Shown here: positions 26,337 to 34,054 of the stretch, in pieces
How the letters are laid out: every line of letters starts with the position of its first letter
Numbering within the stretch: position 1 is the stretch's first letter
Assembly (NCBI GenBank): GCA_017546145.1
Contig: JAFYXN010000022.1
Location: 1 to 54,438, forward strand
Origin: Clostridia bacterium
GTDB taxonomy: Bacteria; Bacillota; Clostridia; Monoglobales; Monoglobaceae
DNA: 54,438 nucleotides
Reading direction: 5' to 3'
Translations under genes and position numbers: made by a program
The notes under the pieces: generated by a model
Database searches by the model: none
Told to the model about the DNA's origin: nothing
Seen by the model: the letters and a program-made list of their open reading frames with translations, nothing else

Positions 26337-28227
26337 CGGCTATATTTTTTCGGTCTGGCTTTTTTTGTGGAACCGATTTATCAAAAACAGCGTTATCTAC
26401 CGCGTACTTTGCGGAATTTACTCCTTTATATCAAAGCAATGGCAAAGCAGTCTGATAACAAGTCTTTTCAGAAAGAGCTTCTTTTCAGACAACACTGCGG
26501 CATCGGGAATATTCGGCATAATCTTATTCTCACCCTTCCGCCTGATTGAATGTATTCAGAAAAAACACTATGCCAAGCTGAACAACATAAAAGAAACAAG
26601 CATTGTTATTCGCATTTGCAAATACTTTCTTCACAATTTGCTGGCTGTCAACCTTCGGTTTATCGGTGTTATGCTTGCCTTTGCTGCAGCGTCTGACCTG
26701 ATTTTGTCTTTTGTCCTCGGCGGCGGCTGGAAGCTTGATTTAATCGCCTTGGCATTGGGTGTTTTACTCAGCTTTATTGATTACAATGCAACCGATTTAC
26801 TTTGTGGCTCTGGTCTTATAAAACTGATTGAAAACGCACTTGACCTTAAACTTTCGTTTAACTTTTACTACCTGACCAAATGCGGCGGAAAAGGCAGACT
26901 GTTCTGTGCCGCAGGCTTTGGAATTATTGCAGGTCTTATCTGTGCAAAGCTTTCCATTGTTTATGCGCTTGCTTTTATTGCAGGGCTGTGGTTTGTGTTT
27001 ATGGTTCTTTATAAGGTTGAATTTGGTGTATTTGCAACGGTCTTTCTTGCGCCCATAATCCCAACCATGGCAGTTGTGGGTCTGTCGCTCCTTTGTCTTG
27101 TATCGCTGATTATCAAGGCGGTTACCACAAAGAAGTTTGAATTTCACACCGACGGCGTTGGCTTTATGGTTATATTTATGCTTATAATATATCTTTTGGC
27201 GGCAATTACATCCTTTGCCCCTGTAAAAAGCATTCAGATATGGGCTGTATACCTTGCCTTTATGGTATTCTATTTTGTAATTATCAACACCGTAAAAACG
27301 ACAAAACAACTTAAGGGAATTTTAACTGTTTTCTGCCTTTCAGGGCTTGCGGTATGCCTTTATGGCATTTTGCAGTATATCTTTGGCTGGAATGTATCTC
27401 AGGCATGGATGGACGAAGAAATGTTTGAGGACATAAAAATGCGAATATACTCAACCCTTGAAAACCCAAACGTGCTTGGCGAGTATATTCTGCTTGTTAT
27501 GCCTGTATGCATCGCTCTTATGTGGAAGAAAAACACCGTATTTTCTAAAATTGTGTTTGCGCTGATTGCAGGCGTGATGGGCGTTGCACTTATTCTTACC
27601 TTCTCGCGCGGGTGCTGGCTTGGTCTTATGGTTGCGGCAGCAGTATTTATTACCTTTGCGGCAGGCAAGCTGTGGGGGTTAGCTCTTCCTGTACTGCCTG
27701 TGCTCCCCATGGTTCTTCCCGAAAGCATAATAAACCGCTTTACAAGTATCGGAAACATGGGCGACTCTTCAACCTCGTACCGCGTTTATATATGGATGGG
27801 AACACTTCTTATGCTGAAAGACTTTTGGCTTTCAGGAATCGGGCCGGGAACAGAGGCGTTTACTCAGGTTTATCCATTCTATTCGTATAGCTCAATCGTT
27901 GCCCCGCACTCGCACAATCTGTTTTTGCAGATTATTGTGGAGTCAGGCATTCTTGGAATACTGGCATTTGCCGTGCTTCTGATTTTGTTCTTTAAACAGC
28001 TTGTATCAGGGCATCTGGCGTTTGGAAAGGGTCATGAGCTTTCGGTTATTCTGGTTGGAATTGCCGCAGGAGTTTTGGGATTCCTTGTTCAGGGGCTGTT
28101 TGACAACTGTTTTTACAACTATCGTGTGTTTATGATATTCTGGGCAGTTATCGCCCTTGGCTCGTCGGCTGCCGTAATTGCAAAAGCCGAAGCCGCTATG
28201 ACAACGGAGGTGCAAAACAATGCTTAA
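26326..28227 (+). CDS. O-antigen ligase/polymerase-like membrane protein
   Basis: A 633-residue protein with a basic cytoplasmic or amphipathic N-terminus (about 1-115) and about ten or more membrane segments after residue 110. The largest outside loop (about 470-540) and the conserved stretch IGPGTEAFTQVYP ... APHSHNLFLQIIVESG are typical of the Wzy_C/O-antigen-ligase superfamily, as is LEGTxxNPNVLGEY-like STLENPNVLGEYILL. It probably polymerises or transfers undecaprenyl-linked sugar units at the outer membrane face. CAGGAGGATT precedes ATG 26326, which overlaps murJ; its 3' end overlaps the glycosyltransferase gene by eight bases. The acceptor is unknown. Confidence 0.85.
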   Translation: MNNNGYIFSVWLFLWNRFIKNSVIYRVLCGIYSFISKQWQSSLITSLFRKSFFSDNTAASGIFGIILFSPFRLIECIQKKHYAKLNNIKETSIVIRICKYFLHNLLAVNLRFIGVMLAFAAASDLILSFVLGGGWKLDLIALALGVLLSFIDYNATDLLCGSGLIKLIENALDLKLSFNFYYLTKCGGKGRLFCAAGFGIIAGLICAKLSIVYALAFIAGLWFVFMVLYKVEFGVFATVFLAPIIPTMAVVGLSLLCLVSLIIKAVTTKKFEFHTDGVGFMVIFMLIIYLLAAITSFAPVKSIQIWAVYLAFMVFYFVIINTVKTTKQLKGILTVFCLSGLAVCLYGILQYIFGWNVSQAWMDEEMFEDIKMRIYSTLENPNVLGEYILLVMPVCIALMWKKNTVFSKIVFALIAGVMGVALILTFSRGCWLGLMVAAAVFITFAAGKLWGLALPVLPVLPMVLPESIINRFTSIGNMGDSSTSYRVYIWMGTLLMLKDFWLSGIGPGTEAFTQVYPFYSYSSIVAPHSHNLFLQIIVESGILGILAFAVLLILFFKQLVSGHLAFGKGHELSVILVGIAAGVLGFLVQGLFDNCFYNYRVFMIFWAVIALGSSAAVIAKAEAAMTTEVQNNA

Positions 28228-29341
28228 GGTTCTTCAGGTTTGCTCGGATACAAATATCGGCGGTGCAGGGAAGTGTATTCTTACCTATTTAAAGCACTGC
28301 AACAAAAAAGAGCTTGAAATTGCAGTTGTTCTTCCAAAGGACAGTCTTTTAAAGCCGGAGGTTGAGGCTCTTGGCTTTAAGGTCTTTGAGATTGACGCAA
28401 TGGCAGATAAATCGCTTGACATGGCAGCTGTTAAAAAGCTTTTAGCAGTCTTTCGTGAATTTAAGCCGGATATTGTCCATACCCATGCAAGTATGTCGGC
28501 AAGAATTGCCGCGCGGCTTTTTGGTGCAAAAATCGTATATACGCGCCACAGCGTATTTCCGCCTTCACCAAAGCTGACCCACGGTATTGGAAAGCTTGTC
28601 TGCGGACTTGTTAATAATTCAACTGCAGACAAGATAATCGCTGTTGCCGAGGCGGCAAAGCAAAACATCTGCGACATAGGTGTAAGCGACAAGAAAATTG
28701 ATGTGATATTAAACGGTGTTGAACCGCAAACGAAGTATTCAGCCAAAGAAATAACGGCGGCAAAAGCGGAATACAAAATCCCCGATGACTGCAAATGCAC
28801 CGCCATTGTGGCACGGCTTAACGAAGTAAAAGGTCACAAATACTTTGTTGAAGCTGCAAGAATTTTAAAAGACCGCGGCGTAAAGGCAAGATTTCTTATA
28901 GCCGGCACCGGAGATATGGAAGAGTCTATCCGCAAACAGATTGCCGAAAACAAGCTTGAAGATTATGTGATTATGCTTGGCTTTTTGACCAATGTTGCAC
29001 CGCTTATGAATGTAATTGACGTTCAGGCAAACTGCTCATTCGGCACAGAGGCAACCAGTCTTTCGCTTCTGGAGGGCATGAGCCTTGGCAAGCCTGCTGT
29101 TGTTTCTGACTTTGGCGGAAACCCGGGAGTTATCAAGAGCGGAAAGAACGGCTACATTGTTCCCACTCATGACGCCACAGCTCTTGCAAACCGGTTGGAG
29201 GAATTATTCACCAACGAAAAGCTGTATGCCGAAATGTCAAAAACAAGCTTAGAAATATTTAATTCCACATTTACTGCGGCGGTTTATGCCGAGAATATAG
29301 ACAACATCTATTTAAACCTTGGAGGTAAAAACAATGGATAA
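28220..29341 (+). CDS. Glycosyltransferase family 4 protein
   Basis: A 373-residue GT-B fold enzyme. Its N-terminal half has VCSDTNIGGAGKCILTYLKHC and HTHASMSARIAARL, and its C-terminal GT4 domain has IVARLNEVKGHKYFVEAA, FLIAGTGDMEE and SLSLLEGMSLGKPAVVSDFGGNPGVI (the EX7E-like donor-binding region). It should transfer a sugar from a nucleotide donor to a lipid or glycan. Sugar and acceptor cannot be read. A GGAGGTG site overlaps the upstream gene, and the next start overlaps its end by eight bases, so translation is probably coupled throughout this operon. Confidence 0.92.
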   Translation: MLKVLQVCSDTNIGGAGKCILTYLKHCNKKELEIAVVLPKDSLLKPEVEALGFKVFEIDAMADKSLDMAAVKKLLAVFREFKPDIVHTHASMSARIAARLFGAKIVYTRHSVFPPSPKLTHGIGKLVCGLVNNSTADKIIAVAEAAKQNICDIGVSDKKIDVILNGVEPQTKYSAKEITAAKAEYKIPDDCKCTAIVARLNEVKGHKYFVEAARILKDRGVKARFLIAGTGDMEESIRKQIAENKLEDYVIMLGFLTNVAPLMNVIDVQANCSFGTEATSLSLLEGMSLGKPAVVSDFGGNPGVIKSGKNGYIVPTHDATALANRLEELFTNEKLYAEMSKTSLEIFNSTFTAAVYAENIDNIYLNLGGKNNG

Positions 29342-29825
29342 ACCAAAATTCAATATTATTGACGGACTGATTATTCTGCTGGTTGTAGCAGTTATTGCGG
29401 CAGGGATATACCTGCTTGGCGGAAGCAACACCACCGAAGGCACACAGGCACAAAACACCACGGCAATATTTCAGCTTCAGCTAACAAAGGTTGACGAATC
29501 GCTTTACAACAAATTTTTAGCGGCAATGGACGCTGACGAAACTGTATGGATAGGTGTAAAGGAACGCTTCCCCGGCAAAATTGATACACTTGAAAAAACA
29601 CCTGCTTCAAAGATTACCACAAACACGCAAAATGGCACAGCAGTTATTGCACAAGACCCCAATTTGTTTGATTTAACCATTCATATTAAAACATCTGTTC
29701 TTGACACGCCATCAGGGTTTACCGCATCGGGTACTCCGATACGGGTTGGCGAAGAGGTTGCGGTACGAGGCAAAGGCTTTGCAGGCTATGGCTTTGTCAT
29801 TGACCTTAAGACAGTTACCAAATAA
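29334..29825 (+). CDS. DUF4330-like membrane-anchored protein (first of two)
   Basis: A 163-residue protein with a short N-terminus containing FNIIDGLIILLVVAVIAAG, i.e. one membrane segment (about 10-28), then an extracytoplasmic domain rich in beta-like strands (about 45-163). The N-terminal 'FNIID/SIIDxLIxLV' pattern suggests the DUF4330 family, whose function is unknown. The start is ATG 29334 with TTGGAGGT upstream. It is paired with a similar, more divergent protein 32 bases downstream, both between a glycosyltransferase and an ABC exporter gene, so a role in polymer export or assembly is only a contextual guess. Confidence 0.7.
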   Translation: MDKPKFNIIDGLIILLVVAVIAAGIYLLGGSNTTEGTQAQNTTAIFQLQLTKVDESLYNKFLAAMDADETVWIGVKERFPGKIDTLEKTPASKITTNTQNGTAVIAQDPNLFDLTIHIKTSVLDTPSGFTASGTPIRVGEEVAVRGKGFAGYGFVIDLKTVTK

Positions 29826-29857
29826 ACCACTTACACTCAGAAAGGCAGGAATGTGTT

Positions 29858-30352
29858 ATGCTAATTAATAAAGAAGGAAAGCTGTTTGGAAAAATCAGCA
29901 TTATTGATATACTTGTTGTTGTCTTAATCATTGTCGGAGCTTTCGGCATATATTCAAGATTTTTTGTTGCGGGTCCAAAGGTTGAAACCTCACTCAGCCG
30001 CATTGAATACACCATGAAAGTACGCGAGGTACGCAAAGGCACAGTGGACGCTCTCCAAAATTTTAAGGGTACTGTTACCGACACCACCACAAAGGAATTT
30101 TTGGGCGAGATAGTTGACGTCACCTACACCGACTCGATAAAAGCACTGGAGCTTTCAAACGGAAATCTGAAAGCTGCGGTTCTTCCCGAAAGATACGACG
30201 TCACAGTAACAATTCAGGTTGACGGCAAGATAAATGACTCGGGCTACTATACCTCCAACAACCTTGCACTTACCGCCGGCTCGTCTTATGTGTTTACATC
30301 AAAGGCCGCAAAGACAACCGGAACAATTATTGACGTATACGAAGTAAAATAA
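29858..30352 (+). CDS. DUF4330-like membrane-anchored protein (second of two)
   Basis: A 164-residue protein with KISIIDILVVVLIIVGAFG (one membrane segment, about 14-32) followed by an outside domain with FKGTVTDTTTKEFLGEIVDV and a C-terminal beta-like stretch. The N-terminal layout matches the upstream gene and the DUF4330 family pattern; the outer domains share fold-like spacing but little obvious sequence identity. An AAAGGCAGG site precedes the ATG. The function is unknown. Its position ahead of the ABC exporter in the polymer operon is the only clue. Confidence 0.72.
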   Translation: MLINKEGKLFGKISIIDILVVVLIIVGAFGIYSRFFVAGPKVETSLSRIEYTMKVREVRKGTVDALQNFKGTVTDTTTKEFLGEIVDVTYTDSIKALELSNGNLKAAVLPERYDVTVTIQVDGKINDSGYYTSNNLALTAGSSYVFTSKAAKTTGTIIDVYEVK

Positions 30353-30365
30353 AGACAAACCTTTG

Positions 30366-30385
30366 GCAGTGGCTTTTGCCACTGC
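30366..30385 (+). other. Hairpin between the DUF4330-like pair and the ABC exporter
   Basis: GCAGTGGC (30366-30373) pairs with GCCACTGC (30378-30385) around TTTT. There is no strong T-run, so it may be a processing or attenuation hairpin rather than a terminator. Confidence 0.45.
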
Positions 30386-30406
30386 TAAATCATTGGGTGA
30401 TTTAAT

Positions 30407-32134
30407 ATGTTTAAAAGATTTTCAGTCTATTACAAGCCGTATATAGGAATTATAATATTTGACCTGATTTGCGCTGCACTTTCAACCGTGTGTGAGCTTG
30501 TATTCCCTATGATTGTAAGGGAAATCACCAACTCGGCACTCACAGACGGACAGGCACTTTTAGTTTCATCGGTTTTAAGACTTGGCGCACTATATCTGTT
30601 TTTAAGAATAGTGGACACCGTTGCAAACTACTTTATGGCAAATGTCGGTCATGTTATGGGCGCAAGGCTTGAAACGGATATGCGCCGCGACCTGTTTGAC
30701 CACCTTGAAAAACTGCCGTTTAAGTTTTTTGACAACACAAAGGTTGGGCAGATTATGTCAAGGGTTACAACCGACCTCTTTGATATAACCGAGTTCTCGC
30801 ACCATTGCCCCGAAGAATTTTTTATTGCAGCCATAAAGATTGTCGGCGCATTTATTATTCTGGGAAGAATAAACCTCTTGTTCACGCTGATAATCTTCCT
30901 TCTTCTTCCGCTGATGCTTGTATCGGTGTTTGTGTTCCGAAAGAATATGAAAAACGCATTCAAGGAGCAACGAAGACAAGTAGGCGAGCTTAACGCAGAC
31001 TTAGAGGATAGTCTGCTTGGCACACGTGTTGTAAAAAGCTTTGCAAACGAGGATTTGGAGCGCAAAAAGTTTGCCGACGGTAATAAAAAATTTTTTGAAA
31101 CAAAAAAACGTGCATACAGATACATGGCAATGTTTCAGGCAGGGACACGCTTCTTTGACGGAGTTATGTATATTGCAGTTATTGTAATCGGCTCGCTGTT
31201 TATGATTGCCGGACACATTACCCCCGCCGATTTGATTGCGTACCTGCTTTATATTCAGACACTTATTACATCAATCCGCAGAATTGTAGAGTTTACCGAG
31301 CAGTTTCAAAAGGGCATCACCGGCATTGAAAGGTTTTTTGAAATAATGGACGAGCCAACCGAGCTTTACTTGCCCCAAAACGCAAAAGAGCTTGAAAACG
31401 TAACCGGCAATATAGAGTTTAATGACGTATACTTTAAATACTCTGACAATACAAAAGATGTGCTTACAAAAATTAATCTTAAAATTAAAAAAGGCGAAAA
31501 TATTGCATTTGTGGGACCTTCCGGCGGTGGGAAGACCACGCTGTGCAACCTTATCCCCAAGTTCTATGACTTGACATCAGGAAGCATCACTATTGACGGT
31601 GTGGATATAAGCAAAATTTCGCTTGGTTCACTTCGCAATAACATAGGCATGGTGCAGCAGGACGTGTATTTGTTCAGAGGAACGGTTTATGAAAATATTA
31701 TTTATGGCAAGCCTGACGCAAGCCGAGGCGAAGTAATCGAAGCGGCAAAAGCCGCAGGCGCACATGACTTCATTATGGAGCTTAAAGACGGCTATGACAC
31801 CTATGTCGGTGAACGAGGTCTTAAGCTTTCGGGCGGTCAGAAGCAACGAATATCAATTGCACGCCTGTTTCTTAAAAATCCGCCTATTCTTATCCTTGAC
31901 GAGGCAACCTCGGCTTTGGATAACGAAAGCGAGCTGCTTGTGCAAAACTCCCTTAAACGCCTTTCGGAAGGCAGAACAACCTTTACCATTGCCCACCGTC
32001 TTACAACAATAAAAAATGCAACAAGAATTTTTGTTCTTACCGCCGACGGAATTGCAGAAGAAGGCACTCATGAGGAGCTGATGCAAAAGGGCGGCGAATA
32101 CGCAAAATTATACTCAATGTACAGTACTCTTTAA
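30407..32134 (+). CDS. ABC-type exporter, fused membrane and ATPase domains
   Basis: A 575-residue half-transporter. The N-terminal part has six membrane segments (about 15-300), with the coupling-helix-like FFDNTKVGQIMSRVTTDL. The C-terminal ATPase has Walker A GPSGGGKTTL, Q-loop MVQQDVYLF, signature LSGGQKQRISIA, Walker B ILILDEATSALD and the H-loop AHRLTT. Two copies or a partner would form an MsbA/multidrug-type exporter. As the last gene of the murJ-ligase-GT operon it might export lipid-linked glycan or another lipid. A strong terminator begins at its stop codon. Confidence 0.94.
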   Translation: MFKRFSVYYKPYIGIIIFDLICAALSTVCELVFPMIVREITNSALTDGQALLVSSVLRLGALYLFLRIVDTVANYFMANVGHVMGARLETDMRRDLFDHLEKLPFKFFDNTKVGQIMSRVTTDLFDITEFSHHCPEEFFIAAIKIVGAFIILGRINLLFTLIIFLLLPLMLVSVFVFRKNMKNAFKEQRRQVGELNADLEDSLLGTRVVKSFANEDLERKKFADGNKKFFETKKRAYRYMAMFQAGTRFFDGVMYIAVIVIGSLFMIAGHITPADLIAYLLYIQTLITSIRRIVEFTEQFQKGITGIERFFEIMDEPTELYLPQNAKELENVTGNIEFNDVYFKYSDNTKDVLTKINLKIKKGENIAFVGPSGGGKTTLCNLIPKFYDLTSGSITIDGVDISKISLGSLRNNIGMVQQDVYLFRGTVYENIIYGKPDASRGEVIEAAKAAGAHDFIMELKDGYDTYVGERGLKLSGGQKQRISIARLFLKNPPILILDEATSALDNESELLVQNSLKRLSEGRTTFTIAHRLTTIKNATRIFVLTADGIAEEGTHEELMQKGGEYAKLYSMYSTL

Positions 32135-32176
32135 AATACAAGCCCTGCGCCTTAAAAGGCACAGGGCTTGTATTTT
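32133..32176 (+). terminator. Intrinsic terminator of the polymer operon
   Basis: A 15-bp stem (32133-32147 AAAATACAAGCCCTG with 32162-32176) encloses a second GCCTT/AAGGC stem, and the tail is T-rich. It begins inside the stop codon of the ABC exporter. Confidence 0.85.
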
Positions 32177-32273
32177 AAGTTTGGTTTGGCAACAACTGAC
32201 CGCACTTTTTTGAAAAACAAAAAAGTGCGTAGCCAAAGGCAACGCACAAAAAACGCATTACCTTTGTTTTGCT

Positions 32274-32390
32274 GCGACACAAAATCTTTAACACAACTAT
32301 TAGTACATGCCAAATAAAGTAATGCATTTTTATCAAAGATGATAAAAAATACATGTACATAATAATTGCAATATTAAGATTTCGTGTCGC
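32274..32390. repeat. Nested inverted-repeat element (MITE-like)
   Basis: The outer arms are GCGACACAAAATCTT (32274-32288) and AAGATTTCGTGTCGC (32376-32390), with one G-U type mismatch. Nested inside are GTACATG/CATGTAC and TTTTATC/GATAAAA around AAAGAT. The rest of the 32177-32446 gap holds another 12-bp hairpin (CGCACTTTTTTG/CAAAAAAGTGCG near 32201-32229) and the 33-base shared element. There is no gene. Confidence 0.5.
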
Positions 32391-32400
32391 ATTATTATAT

Positions 32401-32433
32401 TACCACCAATTTCTTAGTTTGTCTATACAAAAA
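32401..32433 (-). repeat. 33-nt 3'-UTR element, copy downstream of lrgB
   Basis: Read on the minus strand, this element matches 41898-41930 at 32 of 33 positions and begins about 14 bases after the lrgB stop. The plus-strand copy has the same orientation relative to the upstream ppa gene. Confidence 0.75.
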
Positions 32434-32446
32434 TTCAAATTTTACT

Positions 32447-33124
32447 TTATAAAAATATCGCAATAAATACTGTTACAAGTCCGCAAAGACCAACTGCAAT
32501 GCCGCTGAGAGTGCCTTCAATCTCGCCTATTTCGATTGCCTTTGACGTTCCAAGGGCATGGCACGATGCGCCAATGGCAAGACCTGAGGCTATGGGATTG
32601 TCTATTTTAAACAGCTTTATAAGATATGGAGAAGAAATTGCACCGAATATACCTGTTACAAGAACTGCGGCAAGGGTTATTGGAACAATTCCGCCAAGCT
32701 GCTCGGAAAGCTTTGACGCAATGGCTGTGGTAATAGATTTGGGGACAAGGCTTGCCGTAATATCCTGAGGCATATTTAAAAATTTACAAAGCACAACGAT
32801 ACTCACAACAGCTGAAACCGCACCGACAACACAGCCTACAACAATGGGCAGCCAGTTCTTTTTTATAACATCAAACTGACGGTACATTGAAACAGCCAAA
32901 GCCGCTGTTGCAGGGGCAAGAAACATTGCAACAAAATCTGCGCCAATCATAAAGTTTTCAAGCGGAATTTTAAATACTGCAAGCACAGCAATTATAATAA
33001 TTGCGGCAATTATCATAGGGTTGGCAAGAGCCGACTTTGTTTTTTGATTTATTTTTATGCCGATTATGTACGAGAACATACAAAGGGAAAACCCAAAAAA
33101 CGGTTCTTTGGTTAATTCAAGCAT
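32447..33124 (-). CDS. lrgB: LrgB-like (CidB/LrgB) membrane protein
   Basis: A 225-residue polytopic membrane protein with about seven hydrophobic segments. Family landmarks are FFGFSLCMFSYIIGIKI near the start, FLAPATAALAVSMYRQ, SLVPKSITTAIASKLSEQLGG and SHALGTSKAIEIGEIEG-like ASCHALGTSKAIE near the C-terminus. LrgAB acts against or alongside holin-like activity and, in several Firmicutes, transports pyruvate under oxygen-limited conditions. It overlaps lrgA by eight bases, and its ribosome site AGGAGA lies in the end of lrgA. A 33-base element shared with the ppa 3' region follows its stop. Confidence 0.93.
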   Translation of the reverse strand: MLELTKEPFFGFSLCMFSYIIGIKINQKTKSALANPMIIAAIIIIAVLAVFKIPLENFMIGADFVAMFLAPATAALAVSMYRQFDVIKKNWLPIVVGCVVGAVSAVVSIVVLCKFLNMPQDITASLVPKSITTAIASKLSEQLGGIVPITLAAVLVTGIFGAISSPYLIKLFKIDNPIASGLAIGASCHALGTSKAIEIGEIEGTLSGIAVGLCGLVTVFIAIFL

Positions 33125-33491
33125 TTTCTGTTTTCTCCTTTCGTTTGTTTATAAGATACACAGTAAGCTTGACAGAATATGCGGTGCAGACAAATGTAAT
33201 AAAAGTGGTGACAATGCAAATCAGCAAAAACTGCCACAAAATGCTTTGAAACACGTCAAGATACGAAACTATCGAAACAGTTGACGGCAAAAAGACAAAC
33301 GCCATGTTTTTCACCAAAAAGTCGGAAACAGGCTCTATTTGGCGAACCTTCACAAGTCCGCTTAAAAGCAGCAAAAATGTAATTATCATTGCAAGAACAC
33401 TGCCGGGAAACGGAAATGGCAAAAAATATGCTATTATATCACTTATAAAACAAACAACAAAAAGAATAAGTGTTTTTTTAAACAGCTTCAC
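33117..33491 (-). CDS. lrgA: LrgA/CidA-like holin-family protein
   Basis: A 124-residue membrane protein with four hydrophobic segments. The family segment LPFPFPGSVLAMIITFLLLL and the FLVKNMAFVFLPSTVSIVSY stretch mark it as CidA/LrgA. These proteins form a holin-like partner for LrgB and affect autolysis or pyruvate uptake. I choose GTG 33491, preceded by GAGGTGACCT; the longer open frame from 33521 lacks a ribosome site. An extended-minus-10 promoter at 33532-33560 supports a short leader. No LytS/LytR-type regulator lies next to it. Confidence 0.9.
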   Translation of the reverse strand: MKLFKKTLILFVVCFISDIIAYFLPFPFPGSVLAMIITFLLLLSGLVKVRQIEPVSDFLVKNMAFVFLPSTVSIVSYLDVFQSILWQFLLICIVTTFITFVCTAYSVKLTVYLINKRKEKTENA

Positions 33492-33531
33492 ACAGGTCAC
33501 CTCAAACCAATTAATATACACTATAACTTTT

Positions 33532-33560
33532 AGTATAGCATTTTTGCGTCTGTTTGTAAA
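33532..33560 (-). promoter_or_regulatory. Promoter of lrgAB
   Basis: On the minus strand TTTACA (complement of 33555-33560) and TATACT (complement of 33532-33537) are 17 bases apart, with TGC just before the -10. It lies about 40 bases upstream of the lrgA start. Confidence 0.75.
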
Positions 33561-33652
33561 ACGGAATTATCGACAAATGATAGTATGCGACTTTATTTGG
33601 TTTTAGTAAATTTTGTTGAAATTCTGACCGTACAGGTTAAAACAGCAAAATA

Positions 33653-33949
33653 TCAGCCAAAATAATAAAACAAAACACAGCTAAGCCCTATGCATAACGC
33701 ACTCAGGATTGAAATAGCCGCAGGCAGCAAGTTGTGTCCCCTTTTTCTGCGTGATGGCGACGATCCTTTAATTAATTCAACCTGTCGGATATAGCTGTTT
33801 ATTATATTTTGGGCTTCCTGTGCAACACTGCTGTTTATACGGTCAGAATTTGTGCGAGAGTTTGATTTTAAGATAAAGATAGCCTGATCAATTGTATCTG
33901 ATTTAATATTGTTGATTATAACAACACGCCTTGATTTTTTATCTGTCAT
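33653..33949 (-). CDS. Small tail-anchored membrane protein of unknown function
   Basis: A 98-residue protein. The N-terminal 70 residues are charged and start KKSRRVVIINNIKSDTIDQAI, a short alpha/beta-looking segment; a basic SRRKRG stretch and one C-terminal membrane segment (about 75-96) follow. I do not recognise a characterised family. The charged head and single tail anchor suggest a cytoplasmic domain held at the membrane. The ribosome site is weak (AAAGG about 15 bases upstream), and a hairpin formed by ACAGCCTTT/AAAGGCTGT (33960-34010) covers it, so translation may be controlled. A terminator separates it from the SLH gene upstream. Confidence 0.6.
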   Translation of the reverse strand: MTDKKSRRVVIINNIKSDTIDQAIFILKSNSRTNSDRINSSVAQEAQNIINSYIRQVELIKGSSPSRRKRGHNLLPAAISILSALCIGLSCVLFYYFG

Positions 33950-34018
33950 AAAGAATTTTCACAGCCTTTCATTAAATTTACCTAAAGGAAGTATTTACAA
34001 ATAAAGGCTGTTTTATAC

Positions 34019-34052
34019 AAAAACCGGACAGAACGTGATCTGTCCGGTTTTT
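34019..34052. terminator. Bidirectional intrinsic terminator
   Basis: A 12-bp stem (AAACCGGACAG/CTGTCCGGTTT) has an 8-base loop and T-runs on both strands. It ends the SLH/YcdB-like gene on the minus strand. Confidence 0.8.
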
Positions 34053-34054
34053 CT

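Noticed and set aside
32135..32446. Possible small gene in the gap downstream of the ABC exporter
   Set aside because: Short open frames overlap the terminator and nested repeats; none has a ribosome site.
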